Shown piece by piece: positions 33,659 through 44,300 of a stretch of DNA of 64,000 nucleotides. The translations under genes were made by a program, and so were the position numbers. A model generated the notes under the pieces. That model saw nothing but the letters and a program-made list of their open reading frames with translations. It had not been told where the DNA came from and did not search any database. Within the stretch, counting starts at the first letter, position 1. Each line of letters begins with the position of its first letter. The stretch covers positions 4,015,001 through 4,079,000 of the forward strand of contig NC_010505.1 of the NCBI RefSeq assembly GCF_000019725.1, read 5' to 3'. The stretch is from Methylobacterium radiotolerans JCM 2831. GTDB taxonomy: Bacteria > Pseudomonadota > Alphaproteobacteria > Rhizobiales > Beijerinckiaceae.

Positions 33659-34636
33659 TCAGCGAACCGACGGAGCGCCGGTGGCCCGCAGCACGGCCGC
33701 ATCCCTGTACTCGCGCGGCGTCAGGCCGTGGCAATCCTTGAACCGGCGGGAGAAGTGCGCTTGACTCGTGAATCCGCAGCCATAGGCGAGCATCCCGATC
33801 GACAGCTGCAGGCAGGCCGGGTCCGCCAGGCGCTTGGCCGCCGCCGCCAGCCGGCGTTCCCAGATCCAGTCTGAGATGTGCTGGCCGCGCTCGTGGAACA
33901 GCTCCTGGAGGCGGCGCAGCGAGACGCCCATGACGGCCGCGAGCTGCGGCGGGTCGAGGCCCGGGTCGCCCAGATGAGCTTCGACATACGCCTTGGCGCG
34001 CTGAACGACGACGCTGCCGTGGATGGGCCGGGGCACGTCCTGCGCGAGCCGCTCGGCGAGGCTCGCCACGATCAGGTCGACTCCGATCGCCGACATGCGC
34101 TCGGCGGCGTCGGGCGTGAGCTGGTGACGCACCCGGATCAACTCCTGGATGAAGCGGGTCGCCAGCGTGGCCGAGGCGAGTTCCGCCCCGACCGACAGGC
34201 CAGTGTAGAGCCGCGTCGAGCCGAGCGCGCCCTCCAGGCGCTCCCGTGGCAGCTCCAGGAACAGGGCTTGGCTGTCCCTGTGGGTCGTCAGTACGGAGGG
34301 GCGGTGGTCGAGCACCAGCATGTCGCCGGGCCGCTGCACCGCCTCCCGGCCGTCCTGAACGCTCGTCGACAGGCCCGCGAGCTTGAACAGCACCACGACC
34401 ATCCCGGCCCTGTCGTGGCGCCGGGCCGCGCTGGGCGTCGTCTCGCACTTCAGCGCGCTCTGCGTCAGGCGGGAGACGTGCAGCGCGCCGATCTCGGCGA
34501 TGTCGAGCTTGCCCCGGAACGGTCCGTCGTCGAGGCGCTCGACCTCGATCGGCACGAGCCGCTCCCCCAGGAGGTCCCGCCACAGCCTGAACCCGTTCCT
34601 CGGGTGGAGCCCTTCCGTCGAGAACACAGTCTGCAT
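33659..34636 (-). CDS. AraC-family transcriptional regulator
   Basis: A 325-residue regulator with an N-terminal AraC-binding-2-like sensor domain (about residues 15-190) and a C-terminal pair of helix-turn-helix motifs from about 215 (AKAYVEAHLGDPGLDPPQLAAVMGVSLRRLQELF, then YGCGFTSQAHFSRRFKDCHGLTPREYR). The ATG at 34636 is preferred over a TTG at 34642. The ligand is unknown. The upstream region is an A+T-rich patch unlike the rest of the window, shared with the divergently placed OPT transporter gene 455 bases away, which is a possible but unproven target. Confidence 0.9.
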   Translation of the reverse strand: MQTVFSTEGLHPRNGFRLWRDLLGERLVPIEVERLDDGPFRGKLDIAEIGALHVSRLTQSALKCETTPSAARRHDRAGMVVVLFKLAGLSTSVQDGREAVQRPGDMLVLDHRPSVLTTHRDSQALFLELPRERLEGALGSTRLYTGLSVGAELASATLATRFIQELIRVRHQLTPDAAERMSAIGVDLIVASLAERLAQDVPRPIHGSVVVQRAKAYVEAHLGDPGLDPPQLAAVMGVSLRRLQELFHERGQHISDWIWERRLAAAAKRLADPACLQLSIGMLAYGCGFTSQAHFSRRFKDCHGLTPREYRDAAVLRATGAPSVR

Positions 34637-35090
34637 GGGCAACGTCTGGAGTCGCCGCCGCGATATCGGTCGGCCGCGCAGCGGTCATTCGACCCGATCG
34701 CTAAGTATATTTCTATACATTCTCACGATCGAACGAGACATCAATACTGTCAATTCTGAAAAAATTAGGTCTTTCCGCGAAAAACAGAGGCCTTCATCAG
34801 TCACAGCGCCGAGAAAGGCTCGGCCCGGCAACGTCCGGAAGACGGCACCAGCGTGGACCGGTGGTCGAACCGGGTTCTCGGGAAATCCTCGGCGCGTCGG
34901 GCGCACCGCCGCCGGACGGCGACGGACAGCCAGGCAATGCCGGGCTGCGGCGCGGCCGGGGTCCTTGACCGGGACGCGGCTTTGCCCGCCGCGCGGTTTC
35001 GGATACCGGCGGCTGATCGTGGTGCGGCGGCTGTCTTTTCTCCGGTCCTGTTCCTAGACTGGTCCGGTCCCGCAACCGGGTCCGGTCCGC
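34637..35090. other. A+T-rich intergenic region between the AraC gene and the OPT transporter
   Basis: A 454-base gap. Bases 34697-34800 are strikingly A+T-rich for this genome (ctaagtatatttctatacat, ctgaaaaaattagg). The remainder (34801-35090) is G+C-rich and non-coding as far as can be seen; a 73-codon minus frame across the A+T-rich part has no ribosome-binding site or recognisable domain. Confidence 0.6.
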
Positions 35091-37034
35091 ATGTCCAGCG
35101 TTCCCCAGCCCGCCGAACTGACGCTGCGCGGCATCGTGCTGGGCGGCGCGATCACGCTGATCTTCACCGCCGCCAACGTCTATCTCGGCCTCAAGGTCGG
35201 CCTGACCTTCGCCACCTCGATTCCCGCCGCCGTCATCTCCATGGCGATCCTGCGGCGCCTGCCCGGCGCCACGGTCCTGGAGAACAACATCGTCCAGACC
35301 GTCGCTTCCGCGGCCGGCACCCTGTCGGCGATCATCTTCGTGCTGCCCGGTCTGGTGATGATCGGCTGGTGGCAGGGCTTTCCGTGGCTCACCACCGCGG
35401 GCATCACCGCGACGGGCGGGATCCTCGGCGTGATGTTCTCCGTGCCCCTGCGCCGCGCCCTCGTGGTCGAGGCCGACCTGCCCTTTCCCGAGGGCCGGGC
35501 CGCCGCCGAGGTGCTGGCGGTGGGCTCCGGCAGCCGTGCCGGGGAAGCCGACAGCGCCCGCGGCCTGCGGCTCCTCGCGTGGAACGGCCTCGTCTCGGCG
35601 GCCTTCGCGGCGCTGGCCCAGACCCGGCTCGTCCTCGACAGCGCCGGCACGTGGTTCCGGGTCGGCGCGGGCGCCACCGGGATCGCCGGCAACCTGTCCT
35701 TCGCGCTGATCGGCGTCGGCCACCTCGTCGGGCCCTCGGTCGGGGCCGCGATGGCCCTGGGGCTGGCGATCGCCTGGGGCGGCCTCATCCCGCTGCTGAC
35801 CGCCGCGCAGCCGATGCCGGGCGCCGGCCTGGAGGCCTGGGTCGGCGCGGTGTTCCGCCAGGACGTGCGCTTCTTCGGCGCCGGCGTGATGGGCGTCGCG
35901 GCGGTCTGGACCCTGGTTCGGATCGCCGCTCCGGTACTCGGCGGCATCCGCTCGGCGCTGGCGGCCGGGCGCGCCCGCGCGGCCGGCGCGGCGCTCGCCG
36001 TCGCGGAGCGCGACCTGCCGGTCGCCGCAGTGGTGGTGGTCTCCCTGGCCCTGCTCGCGCCGATCGGCTGGCTGCTGTGGACCGTGCTGGCCGGGACGCC
36101 GCTGGAAGGCGAGGCCCTCCCGCTGATCGCCGGCGCCCTGCTGTTCATCCTCGTGATCGGCCTCTGCGTCGCCGCCGTGACCGGCTACATGGCCGGGCTG
36201 ATCGGCGCCTCGAACTCTCCCCTGTCGGGCGTCGGAATCCTCGCCGTGCTGGCGAGCGCGGCCCTTCTCCTGGGGCTGTTCGGCCGCGGGACCGATCCGG
36301 AGGGCACCCGGGCGCTGGTCGCCTACGCCCTGGCGGTCACCGGGATCGTGTTCGGCGTCGCCACCATCGCCAACGACAACCTGCAGGATCTCAAGACCGG
36401 GCAGCTCGTCGGCGCGACGCCCTGGAAGCAGCAGGTCGCCCTGGTCATCGGCGTGGCCTTCGGCTCCGTCATCATCCCGCCGGTGCTGAACCTCCTCGGC
36501 ACCAGCTTCGGCTTCGCGGGCGCGCCCGGGGCGGGCCCGAACGCCCTCGCGGCACCGCAGGCCGGGCTGATCTCGGCGCTTGCCCGGGGCGTCCTGACCG
36601 GCGATGCCAACTGGCGGATGCTGGCCTGGGGCGCCGTCGCCGGCCTCGGCCTCGTCGGCCTGGACGCGGCTCTCGGGCGCCTGAATGTCCTGCGCCTGCC
36701 GCCGCTGGCCGTCGCCCTCGGGATCTACCTGCCGATGAAGCTGGTCCTGCCGCTGGTGGCGGGCGCCGCGATCGGCACGTTCTACGACCGCTGGGCCCGG
36801 GGGCGGCCCGATCCGGAGCTGGCCCTGCGCATGGGCACGCTCACCGCGACCGGCCTGATCGTCGGCGAGAGCCTGTGGGGCGTCACCTTCGCGCTGATCG
36901 TCTACCTGTCGGGCAGCGACGCGCCCCTGGCGCTGCCCGGCTCGGAGGCGCAGGGCGCCGCGCTGCTCGCCGGCCTCGCGCTGTTCGCCGGCGCGACGGC
37001 GGCCCTGTACCGGACCGCGCGGCGCTCGGCCTGA
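35091..37034 (+). CDS. OPT-family oligopeptide/metal-complex transporter
   Basis: A 647-residue inner-membrane protein with about 14-16 hydrophobic segments. The conserved OPT signatures are visible: NVYLGLKVGLTFATSIPAAVISM near the start, LENNIVQTVASAAGTLSAIIFVLPGLVMIGWW (about residues 62-95), LPFPEGRAAAEVLAVGSG, and YMAGLIGASNSPLSGVGI near 370. Bacterial OPT proteins import small peptides or metal chelates by proton symport; the substrate here is open. It begins at the ATG at 35091 and stands alone between the AraC regulator and the DEAD-box helicase. Confidence 0.93.
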   Translation: MSSVPQPAELTLRGIVLGGAITLIFTAANVYLGLKVGLTFATSIPAAVISMAILRRLPGATVLENNIVQTVASAAGTLSAIIFVLPGLVMIGWWQGFPWLTTAGITATGGILGVMFSVPLRRALVVEADLPFPEGRAAAEVLAVGSGSRAGEADSARGLRLLAWNGLVSAAFAALAQTRLVLDSAGTWFRVGAGATGIAGNLSFALIGVGHLVGPSVGAAMALGLAIAWGGLIPLLTAAQPMPGAGLEAWVGAVFRQDVRFFGAGVMGVAAVWTLVRIAAPVLGGIRSALAAGRARAAGAALAVAERDLPVAAVVVVSLALLAPIGWLLWTVLAGTPLEGEALPLIAGALLFILVIGLCVAAVTGYMAGLIGASNSPLSGVGILAVLASAALLLGLFGRGTDPEGTRALVAYALAVTGIVFGVATIANDNLQDLKTGQLVGATPWKQQVALVIGVAFGSVIIPPVLNLLGTSFGFAGAPGAGPNALAAPQAGLISALARGVLTGDANWRMLAWGAVAGLGLVGLDAALGRLNVLRLPPLAVALGIYLPMKLVLPLVAGAAIGTFYDRWARGRPDPELALRMGTLTATGLIVGESLWGVTFALIVYLSGSDAPLALPGSEAQGAALLAGLALFAGATAALYRTARRSA

Positions 37035-37300
37035 CCGGGCCGCAACCCGGCCCTGCATTGACTTCGCAGCCGCACACACGCATATCGGCGGCGCAGCGTC
37101 AGCGGCCGTCATGGCCCGCTTGAGGGGGCTGCGTGACGGATCGGGCGCCACCCGGCGTGATCCGGCCCCCCTCTTCATAACGTGCATGCACCCGGGCCGC
37201 CCCATCACGCGGGCTGCCCCCTGCCAACGGACCGGCTCCAACACGGCACCGCGCGCGAGGCGCGAGGCGCCCGGCCGGCCCTGCTGCATCGGATACATCC

Positions 37301-38821
37301 TTGACCCAATTCACCGATTTCGGCCTCGCCCAGCCCGTGCTGCGGGCGCTCAGCGAGGCCGGCTACGTCGCGCCGACCCCGATCCAGGCCCAGGCGATCC
37401 CGCCGGCCATGGAGGGCCGCGACCTCTGCGGCATTGCCCAGACCGGCACCGGCAAGACCGCGGCCTTCGCGCTGCCGATCCTGCACCGCCTCTCGCTCTC
37501 GGACCGCCGCGCCCCGCGCCGCGGCTGCCGGGTGCTGGTGCTCTCGCCGACCCGCGAGCTCGCCAACCAGATCGCCGAATCGTTCACCGATTACGGCCGG
37601 CACCTGTCCTACACCACGACGGTGGTGTTCGGCGGCGTCACCATCAGCCGCCAGGAGCGCGCGCTGGCGCCGGGCGTCGACATCCTCGTCGCGACCCCGG
37701 GCCGGCTGATCGACCTCGTCGACCGCCGCTCGCTGACCCTGGAGGGCGTCGAGATCCTCGTCCTCGACGAGGCCGACCAGATGCTCGACCTCGGCTTCAT
37801 CCACGCCCTCAAGCGCATCGTGAAGATGCTGCCCGAGAAGCGCCAGAGCCTGTTCTTCTCGGCCACCATGCCGAAGAACATCGCCGGCCTCGCGGCGCAG
37901 TACCTGACCGACCCGGTCCAGGTCGCGGTGACCCCCGTTGCCACCACGGCCGAGCGGGTCGAGCAGGAGGTGATCTTCGTCCATACCGGCGCCAAGCAGG
38001 CGCTGCTCGGTCACATCCTGCGCGATCCGGCGATCGAGCGCGTGCTCGTCTTCACCCGCACCAAGCACGGGGCGGACCGGGTCGTGCGCGGGCTCGACAA
38101 GGTCGGCATCGCGGCGGCCGCGATCCACGGCAACAAGAGCCAGCCGCAGCGCGAGCGGGCGCTGGCCGCCTTCAAGGACGGCTCCTGCCGGGTCCTGGTC
38201 GCCACCGACATCGCCGCCCGCGGCATCGACGTCGAGGGCGTGAGCCACGTGGTCAATTTCGACCTGCCGAACGTGCCGGAGAGCTACGTCCACCGGATCG
38301 GCCGCACCGCCCGCGCCGGCGCCGACGGCCTCGCCATCTCGTTCTGCAACGACGAGGAGAAGGCCTACCTGCGCGACATCGAGCGCGTGACCCGGCAGAA
38401 GGTCCCGGTGGCGGGCTTCCCCGAGGGCTTCACCCCGCCGTCCCGCCAGGAGGCGGCCGAGATCGCCCGGGAGGAGGAGCGCCGGCCCGAGCGTCCGCAG
38501 CAGCGCCCCGGCGGCGGCCGCCAGGGCCAGCGGCCCCGGCAGCAGCAGGGCCGCCCGCAGCAGGGTCGTCCCCAGCAGGGCCGGCCCGAGGGCGGCCGCG
38601 GCTTCGGGGGTCCAGGCCAGGGCGCACCCCGGCAGGGTCGGCCCCAGGATGGCCGCGACGCACGCGCGGACCGGCCCGCCCGCCCGCAGGGCGAGCGCCC
38701 GAACCAGGGCCGCCCGAACCGAGACGGGCGTCCCCAGCGCGCCGAGGCCCGTCCGCGCAGCGGCGGCGGTGGCGGCGAGGGGCGCAGCATCGGCTGGCTG
38801 GAGCGGGCGCCCCGTTCCTGA
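37301..38821 (+). CDS. DEAD-box RNA helicase with an RGG/Q-rich tail
   Basis: A 506-residue RhlE/DeaD-like ATP-dependent RNA helicase. The core (residues 1-375) contains the Q motif with [10 protein letters not shown], Walker [40 protein letters not shown], and the C-domain motifs [14 protein letters not shown] and [10 protein letters not shown]. The tail (about 385-506) is low-complexity, rich in Arg, Gly, Pro and Gln, with repeats of QQGRP and RPQGE. The start is a TTG at 37301 preceded by gga; no ATG or GTG fits. Such tails bind RNA and can drive condensate formation. A strong terminator hairpin follows at 38833. Confidence 0.95.
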   Translation: MTQFTDFGLAQPVLRALSEAGYVAPTPIQAQAIPPAMEGRDLCGIAQTGTGKTAAFALPILHRLSLSDRRAPRRGCRVLVLSPTRELANQIAESFTDYGRHLSYTTTVVFGGVTISRQERALAPGVDILVATPGRLIDLVDRRSLTLEGVEILVLDEADQMLDLGFIHALKRIVKMLPEKRQSLFFSATMPKNIAGLAAQYLTDPVQVAVTPVATTAERVEQEVIFVHTGAKQALLGHILRDPAIERVLVFTRTKHGADRVVRGLDKVGIAAAAIHGNKSQPQRERALAAFKDGSCRVLVATDIAARGIDVEGVSHVVNFDLPNVPESYVHRIGRTARAGADGLAISFCNDEEKAYLRDIERVTRQKVPVAGFPEGFTPPSRQEAAEIAREEERRPERPQQRPGGGRQGQRPRQQQGRPQQGRPQQGRPEGGRGFGGPGQGAPRQGRPQDGRDARADRPARPQGERPNQGRPNRDGRPQRAEARPRSGGGGGEGRSIGWLERAPRS

Positions 38822-38832
38822 GTGACGATCAC

Positions 38833-38868
38833 GCCGCCCGGGACGGAAACGTCCCGGGCGGCCTCGTT
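38833..38868 (+). terminator. Intrinsic terminator after the DEAD-box gene
   Basis: A perfect 13-base stem (gccgcccgggacg at 38833-38845 and its complement at 38850-38862) closed by a gaaa tetraloop is followed by ctcgtttc. It starts 12 bases after the stop codon at 38821. Confidence 0.85.
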
Positions 38869-38972
38869 TCCGGTGAGCGCTCAGGCGATCACCCGCCGAT
38901 GGACGCGGCGCGCCCTCATCGCGGGTCGAGCCCGCACTTCCGCTCCCGCCCGGAATTTGGCATCCTGACGCC

Positions 38973-39392
38973 GTGAACCCCTGGTCGGCCCTTCGGCGCC
39001 TGTTACCGCTCCTCGCGGTGATCAGCCTCGCCCTGACGCCGGTGACCGCGCCCGCGGCCATCGCGGGGCCGCACGCGCCGATGGCGGCGTCGGCCCACGG
39101 CCACATGGACCACCACCACGTCGACGCGCCGGAGGTGGCCGCCGCGGAGTCCGGCGATTCCGGCACGATCGCGGACATGGACGCCATGCCGTGCTGCCCG
39201 AAGCCGGCCAAACCCGACTGTGCCAAGGGTTGCCCGCTGATGGCGCTCTGCCTGGCGGGCCTGGCCTCGCTCCTCCCGGCCGCGATCGCCCTCCCCGTAC
39301 CGACCGCGCGCGGTCTGAGCACCCGCTGGCCCGAGGCCGCGGCCTTCGCCAGCCGGCCGGGAGCCCCGCTGCCCGAGCCTCCCCGGGCCTGA
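38973..39392 (+). CDS. Secreted His/Met/Cys-rich protein, copper-operon context
   Basis: A 139-residue protein of no recognised family with a signal peptide (residues 8-30, LLPLLAVISLALTPVTAPAA). The mature part is rich in possible metal ligands: HAPMAASAHGHMDHHHVD, then DMDAMPCCPKPAKPDCAKGCPLMALC, a Cys-dense stretch, followed by a hydrophobic segment (about 92-109). It starts with GTG at 38973 and lies 81 bases before the FixH-like gene, upstream of cusB- and cusA-like genes on the same strand. It could be a periplasmic metal chaperone or sensor for the efflux operon; this is inferred from composition and place. Confidence 0.75.
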   Translation: MNPWSALRRLLPLLAVISLALTPVTAPAAIAGPHAPMAASAHGHMDHHHVDAPEVAAAESGDSGTIADMDAMPCCPKPAKPDCAKGCPLMALCLAGLASLLPAAIALPVPTARGLSTRWPEAAAFASRPGAPLPEPPRA

Positions 39393-39472
39393 ACCCGATG
39401 CCGCCGGCGCGCGCGCCGGCACGGTGACGCGCGTCCGCGCGCACCTCCCATCGCGTTCAGGAGACAAAACCC

Positions 39473-39877
39473 GTGATCAAGCTTCCCCTCGCGCGCGCCG
39501 CCGCGGCCGCGCTGCTCGGCGCCGTCCTGTCGGTCCCGGCCCTGCCGGCGCGCGCCGACGTCAAGGATTACCGCTTCGAACTCGTACAGCCCGACGCCAA
39601 GGTCGGCGAGGCGATCCTCGCCGTCCGGCTCGTCGACCGGCGGACCGGCAAGCCGGTGCCCGACGCCGTGGTCTTCGCCAAGCGCCTCGACATGGCGCCC
39701 GACGCCATGGAGGAGATGGCCACCAAGGTCGAGCAGCTGCCGTCCACCGAGCCCGGGATCTACCGCTTCAAGGCCAAGCTCTCGATGCAGGGCCGCTGGC
39801 GCCTGTCGCTCGCCGCGAAGGTCCAGGGTGAGACCGGCACGGTCGACGACCAGCTGATCGTCCAGGCCGCCAAGTGA
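39473..39877 (+). CDS. FixH-like periplasmic protein of the efflux operon
   Basis: A 134-residue secreted protein with signal peptide (AAALLGAVLSVPALPARA) and an immunoglobulin-like FixH domain: DYRFELVQPDAKVGEAILAV, then VRLVDRRTGKPVPDAVVFAKRLDM, GIYRFKAKLSMQGRWRLSLAAKV. FixH proteins assist copper delivery or assembly of cbb3 oxidase and are also found next to heavy-metal RND pumps. The GTG at 39473 has an aggaga ribosome-binding site. Its stop overlaps the start of the CusB-like gene by four bases, so they are coupled. Confidence 0.85.
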   Translation: MIKLPLARAAAAALLGAVLSVPALPARADVKDYRFELVQPDAKVGEAILAVRLVDRRTGKPVPDAVVFAKRLDMAPDAMEEMATKVEQLPSTEPGIYRFKAKLSMQGRWRLSLAAKVQGETGTVDDQLIVQAAK

Positions 39878-41370
39878 GCCGCACCGCCTGGTTCGCCGGG
39901 GCCCTCGCCGCGCTCGCGGCGGGGGGTATCGGCTACGGCGCGGGGCACGGGGGCGACCCCGTGCCGGCGCTGGTCGCGGCCGCCCGGACGCGGTTCGCCG
40001 CGTGGCGGCCGAGCGGTCCGGCCCCGTCCGTCCCGGCCCCGTCCGTCCCGGCGCCGAATGCGGCGGCGACCGGCCCGGTGGTCTACTACCGGGATCCGGA
40101 CGGGAAGCCGGTCTACTCGCTGGCGCCGATGATGACCGCGGACGGGCGCGAGTTCCGGCCGGTGCGCGCCAGCGAGGACGTCCGCTTCGATCTCCCGGAC
40201 GACGTTCCCGGCCCCGACACGGCCGGCGCGGAGGCCGCCGGCCACCGGCCCGATTCCGGCACGCGCGCGATCCTCTACTACCGCAACCCGATGGGCCTGC
40301 CGGACACGTCGCCGGTGCCGAAGAAGGACTCGATGGGGATGGACTACATCCCCGTCTACGCCGACGCGGAGGCGGGCGGCCCGGTCGTGACGGTCCCGGC
40401 CGGCCGGATCCAGCGCACCGGCGTGCGGATCGCGACCGCCGAGCGGCGGGTGGTGGCGCAGCCGGTGCGCGTGCCCGGCACGCTGGCCCTCGACGAGCGC
40501 CGCGTCACCGTCGTGGCGACGCGCTCCGACGCCTATGTCGACCGGGTCGAGAGCGTCACGACCGGGGACCGGGTCCGCCGCGGCCAGCCCCTGGTCCACG
40601 TCTACTCGCCGGAGATCAACGCGGCCGCGGCCCAGCTCATCGCCAATCCCGGCTTCGACGGCGCTCGCCGGCGGCTGCAGAACCTCAACGTCTCCGCGGA
40701 CGTCATCGACGCGATGGAGCGCACCCGCACGGTGCCGATGGCCATCACGTGGTCCTCGCCCCGGGACGGCATCGTCCTGCAGCGGAACGCCGTGGAGGGC
40801 ATGAAGGCCGCGGCCGGCGACACCCTGTTCCGCATCGCCGACATCGCGGTGCTGTGGGTACTGGCCGACGTGCCCGAGCGCGACCTCGCGGGGATCCGCG
40901 TCGGCCAAGTCGCGACCGTGCGCCCGCGCTCCGCGCCGGGCCGGACCGTCACCGGCCGGGTGGCGGTGATCTACCCGCAGGTGAATCCCGAGACCCGCGC
41001 CACCCGGGTGCGGATCGAGCTGCCGAATCCGGACGGCACGCTCCTGCCGGACATGTACGCCGACGTCGCGATCGCGACGGGGAGCGCCGAGCCGGTGGTG
41101 GCGGTCCCGGACGACGCCGTCCTCGACACCGGCACGCGCCAGGTCGTGCTGCTCGAGCGCGGCGAGGGCCGCTTCGAGCCGCGGGCCGTGACCCTCGGCG
41201 CGCGGGGCGAGGGCTTCACCGAGATCCGCGCCGGCCTCGCGGCCGGCGACCGGGTGGTCACGGCGGCGAACTTCCTGATCGACGCCGAGAGCAACCTGAA
41301 GGCGGCACTTCAGAGCCTCGCCCCGCCGCGGGACGACCGGCAGGCCGCCCGTGCGGGAGATGCCCCGTGA
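39874..41370 (+). CDS. CusB-like RND periplasmic adaptor with two heavy-metal-binding domains
   Basis: A 498-residue membrane-fusion protein. An N-terminal signal anchor (about 5-25) is followed by two related metal-binding-domain-like segments: VYYRDPDGKPVYSLAPMMTADGREFRP (about 70-95, degenerate) and LYYRNPMGLPDTSPVPKKDSMGMDYIPVY (about 132-160, canonical). The rest is the adaptor: PAGRIQRTGVRIA, the barrel/lipoyl hairpin, GTLALDERRVTVVATRSDAYVDRV, and LDTGTRQVVLLERGEGRFEP. It would pass copper or silver to the CusA-like pump and the outer-membrane channel, which is not encoded here. The GTG start overlaps the FixH-like stop, and the stop overlaps the pump start (GTGA). Confidence 0.92.
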   Translation: MSRTAWFAGALAALAAGGIGYGAGHGGDPVPALVAAARTRFAAWRPSGPAPSVPAPSVPAPNAAATGPVVYYRDPDGKPVYSLAPMMTADGREFRPVRASEDVRFDLPDDVPGPDTAGAEAAGHRPDSGTRAILYYRNPMGLPDTSPVPKKDSMGMDYIPVYADAEAGGPVVTVPAGRIQRTGVRIATAERRVVAQPVRVPGTLALDERRVTVVATRSDAYVDRVESVTTGDRVRRGQPLVHVYSPEINAAAAQLIANPGFDGARRRLQNLNVSADVIDAMERTRTVPMAITWSSPRDGIVLQRNAVEGMKAAAGDTLFRIADIAVLWVLADVPERDLAGIRVGQVATVRPRSAPGRTVTGRVAVIYPQVNPETRATRVRIELPNPDGTLLPDMYADVAIATGSAEPVVAVPDDAVLDTGTRQVVLLERGEGRFEPRAVTLGARGEGFTEIRAGLAAGDRVVTAANFLIDAESNLKAALQSLAPPRDDRQAARAGDAP

Positions 41371-44300
41371 TCGCCCGCCTCATAGACTGGTCGGCCCGCA
41401 ACCTGGTCCTGGTGCTGGTCGGGACAGCGCTGGCGGTCGGCGCCGGCCTCGTGGCCCTCCGGACGCTGCCGCTGGACGCCATCCCCGACCTCTCGGACGT
41501 GCAGGCCATCGTCTACACCGAGTATCCCGGCCAGGCGCCGCAGGTGGTGGAGGACCAAGTCACCTACCCGCTCACCACTGCCATGCTGACGGTGCCGCGG
41601 GCCAAGGTGGTGCGGGGCTTCTCGTTCTTCGGCGTCTCCTTCGTCTACGTCATCTTCGAGGACGGCACCGACCCGTACTGGGGCCGCTCCCGGGTGCTGG
41701 AATACCTCAGCGGCGCGGCGCGCCGCCTGCCGCAAGGCGTGACGCCGACGCTGGGCCCCGACGCCACCGGCGTCGGCTGGGTCTACCAGTACGTCGTGGT
41801 CGCGCGGGAGCGGACGCTGGCGGAACTCCGCTCGCTGCAGGACTGGGTGATCCGCTTCGCGGCCTCGCGCGCGGAGGGCGTCGCGGAGGTCGCAGGCGTC
41901 GGCGGCTTCGTGAAGCAGTACAACGTGGTCGTCGACCCGAACCGGCTGCGCGCCCAGGGCATCACCCTCGCGGCGCTCCGGGACGCGATCCGGTCGAGCA
42001 ACGCCGATGTCGGCGGCCGCACGGTCGAGCTCTCCGAGTTCGAGTTCATGGTGCGGGGCCGCGGCTACCTGCGCGGCGTCGCCGACATCGAGAACATCGT
42101 CCTGAAGAGTGCGGCGGGCACGCCGCTGCGGGTGCGGGACGTGGCCCGCGTCGAGCTCGGGCCCGACGAGCGGCGCGGCATCGCCGAGATGAACGGCGAC
42201 GGCGAGGTCGCCGGCGGCATCGTGATCCAGCGCTTCGGCGCCAACGCCCTGTCGGTCATCGACAGCGTGAAGGCGAAGCTCGCCGAGGTGGCCCGGAGCC
42301 TCCCGGCCGGCACCGAGATCCTGCCGGTCTACGACCGCTCCCGGCTGATCGAGGCCGCCATCGACACCCTCCGGCACACCCTGGTGGAGGAGAGCCTCGT
42401 CGTCTCCCTGGTCTGCGTCGTGTTCCTGCTGCACGTGCGCAGCGCCCTCGTCGCCATCCTGATGCTGCCGGTGGGGATCCTGATGGCGCTCGCCGGCATG
42501 AAGGCCCTGGGCCTCGGCGCCAACATCATGAGCCTGGGCGGCATCGCCATCGCGGTCGGCGCCATGATCGACGCCGCCATCGTGATGATCGAGAACGCCC
42601 ACAAGCACCTGGAGCGGGCGCCCCCCGGGAGCGACCGGGTCGCGATCCTGATCGCGGCGGCCGCCGAGGTCGGGCCGTCCCTGTTCTTCTCGCTCCTGGT
42701 GATCACGGTCAGCTTCCTGCCGATCTTCACCCTGGAGAGCCAGGAGGGCCGCCTGTTCGGGCCGCTCGCCTACACCAAGACCTTCGCGATGGCGGCGGCC
42801 GCCCTGCTGTCGGTGACGCTGGTGCCGGCCCTGATGGTGCTGTGCGTGCGCGGGCGGATCGTCCCCGAGCACCGCAACCCGCTGAACCGGCTCCTCGTCG
42901 GGACCTACCGTCCGGTGATCGCCGCCGTGCTGCGGGCCCGGGTCCCGACGATCCTGCTCGCCGCCGGCCTCCTGGCCGCGACCGCGTGGCCGGCCCGGCA
43001 GCTCGGCTCGGAGTTCATGCCGGACCTCGACGAGGGCAGCCTGCTCTACATGCCGACGACGCTGCCGGGGATCTCGGTGACGCAGGCCGGCGCGCTGCTC
43101 GCCACCCAGGACCGGATCATCAAGAGCTTCCCGGAGGTGGCCTCCGTCTACGGCAAGGCCGGCCGGGCGGCCACGGCGACCGACCCGGCGCCGATGGAGA
43201 TGTTCGAGACGGTCATCGCCCTGAAGCCGAAGGCGGAGTGGCGGCCGGGAGTCACGCTCGCCGGCCTCAAGGCCGAGATGGACGCGGCGCTGCAGTTCCC
43301 GGGCGTGTCGAACGCCTGGACGCAGCCGATCCGCGCCCGCATCGACATGCTGGCGACCGGCATCCGCACGCCGGTGGGCGTGAAGGTGCTGGGCACCGAC
43401 CTCACGGCGATGGAGGGGGTGGCCCGGCAGGTCGAGAGCGCGCTCCGGACCGTGGCCGGCACGTCGAGCGCCTACGCCGAGCGGGTGATCGGCGGCTACT
43501 TCCTCGACATCACCCCGGACCGGGAGGCGCTCGGGCGCTACGGCCTGCGGGTCGGGGACGTCCAGGACGTGATCGCCACCGCGCTCGGCGGCCAGAGCGT
43601 CACCGAGACCGTCGAGGGCCGCGAGCGCTACACGGTCAATGTCCGCTACCCGCGGGCCTTCCGCTCGGACCCGGCCGCCATCGCCGACACGGTGCAGGTG
43701 CCGCTTCCGGCGGGCGGGACCGTGCCCCTGCGTGAGGTCGCGGCCGTGGCGCTGGCCCGCGGGCCGACGGCGATCCGCACCGAGAACGGACAGCTCGCGG
43801 TCTACATCTACGTCGACATCGCCGGCCGGGACCTCGGCGGCTACGTCGCGGCGGCGCGGCAGGCCGTGGCCGACGCGGTGACGCTGCCGGCCGGCACCAC
43901 CCTCCAGTGGAGCGGACAGTACGAATCCCTGGAACGGGCCGAGGCGCGCCTCGCGATCGTCGTCCCGCTGACGCTGCTGCTCGTGTTCCTGCTCCTCTAC
44001 CTGAACTTCCGGCGGCTCACCGAGACCCTCATCGTCATGCTGTCCCTGCCCTTCGCGCTGGTCGGCGGGGTCTGGCTGCTCTGGTGGATGGGCTTCAACC
44101 TGTCGGTTGCGGTGGCGGTGGGCTTCATCGCGCTGGCCGGCGTCGCCGCCGAGACCGGGGTGATCATGCTGGTCTATCTCGACCACGCCCTCGACGCGGC
44201 GCGGGCCGCGTGCGACCGGGCGGGGCGGCCCCTGACCCGCGCGGATCTGCGGGCGGCCATCATGGTCGGCGCGGTCGAGCGGGTGCGGCCCAAGATGATG

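Noticed and set aside
34748..34764. Iron control element-like sequence near 34750 before the AraC gene
   Set aside because: Only seven bases (caattct) resemble the element before ftrA; the remaining half-site does not match.
34685..34906. 73-codon minus-strand frame across the A+T-rich patch
   Set aside because: No ribosome-binding site or domain; amino-acid composition follows the base composition of the patch.
38500..38760. Repeated CAGCAGGG-type sequence that could look like a CRISPR or tandem repeat
   Set aside because: The repeats code for QQGRP units in the tail of the DEAD-box helicase, in frame and of varying spacing.
40002..41366. Apparent N-terminal extension of the CusA-like pump by more than 450 codons
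   Set aside because: This part is a shadow of the adaptor gene; a GTG at 41367 starts the pump, overlapping the adaptor stop by four bases.
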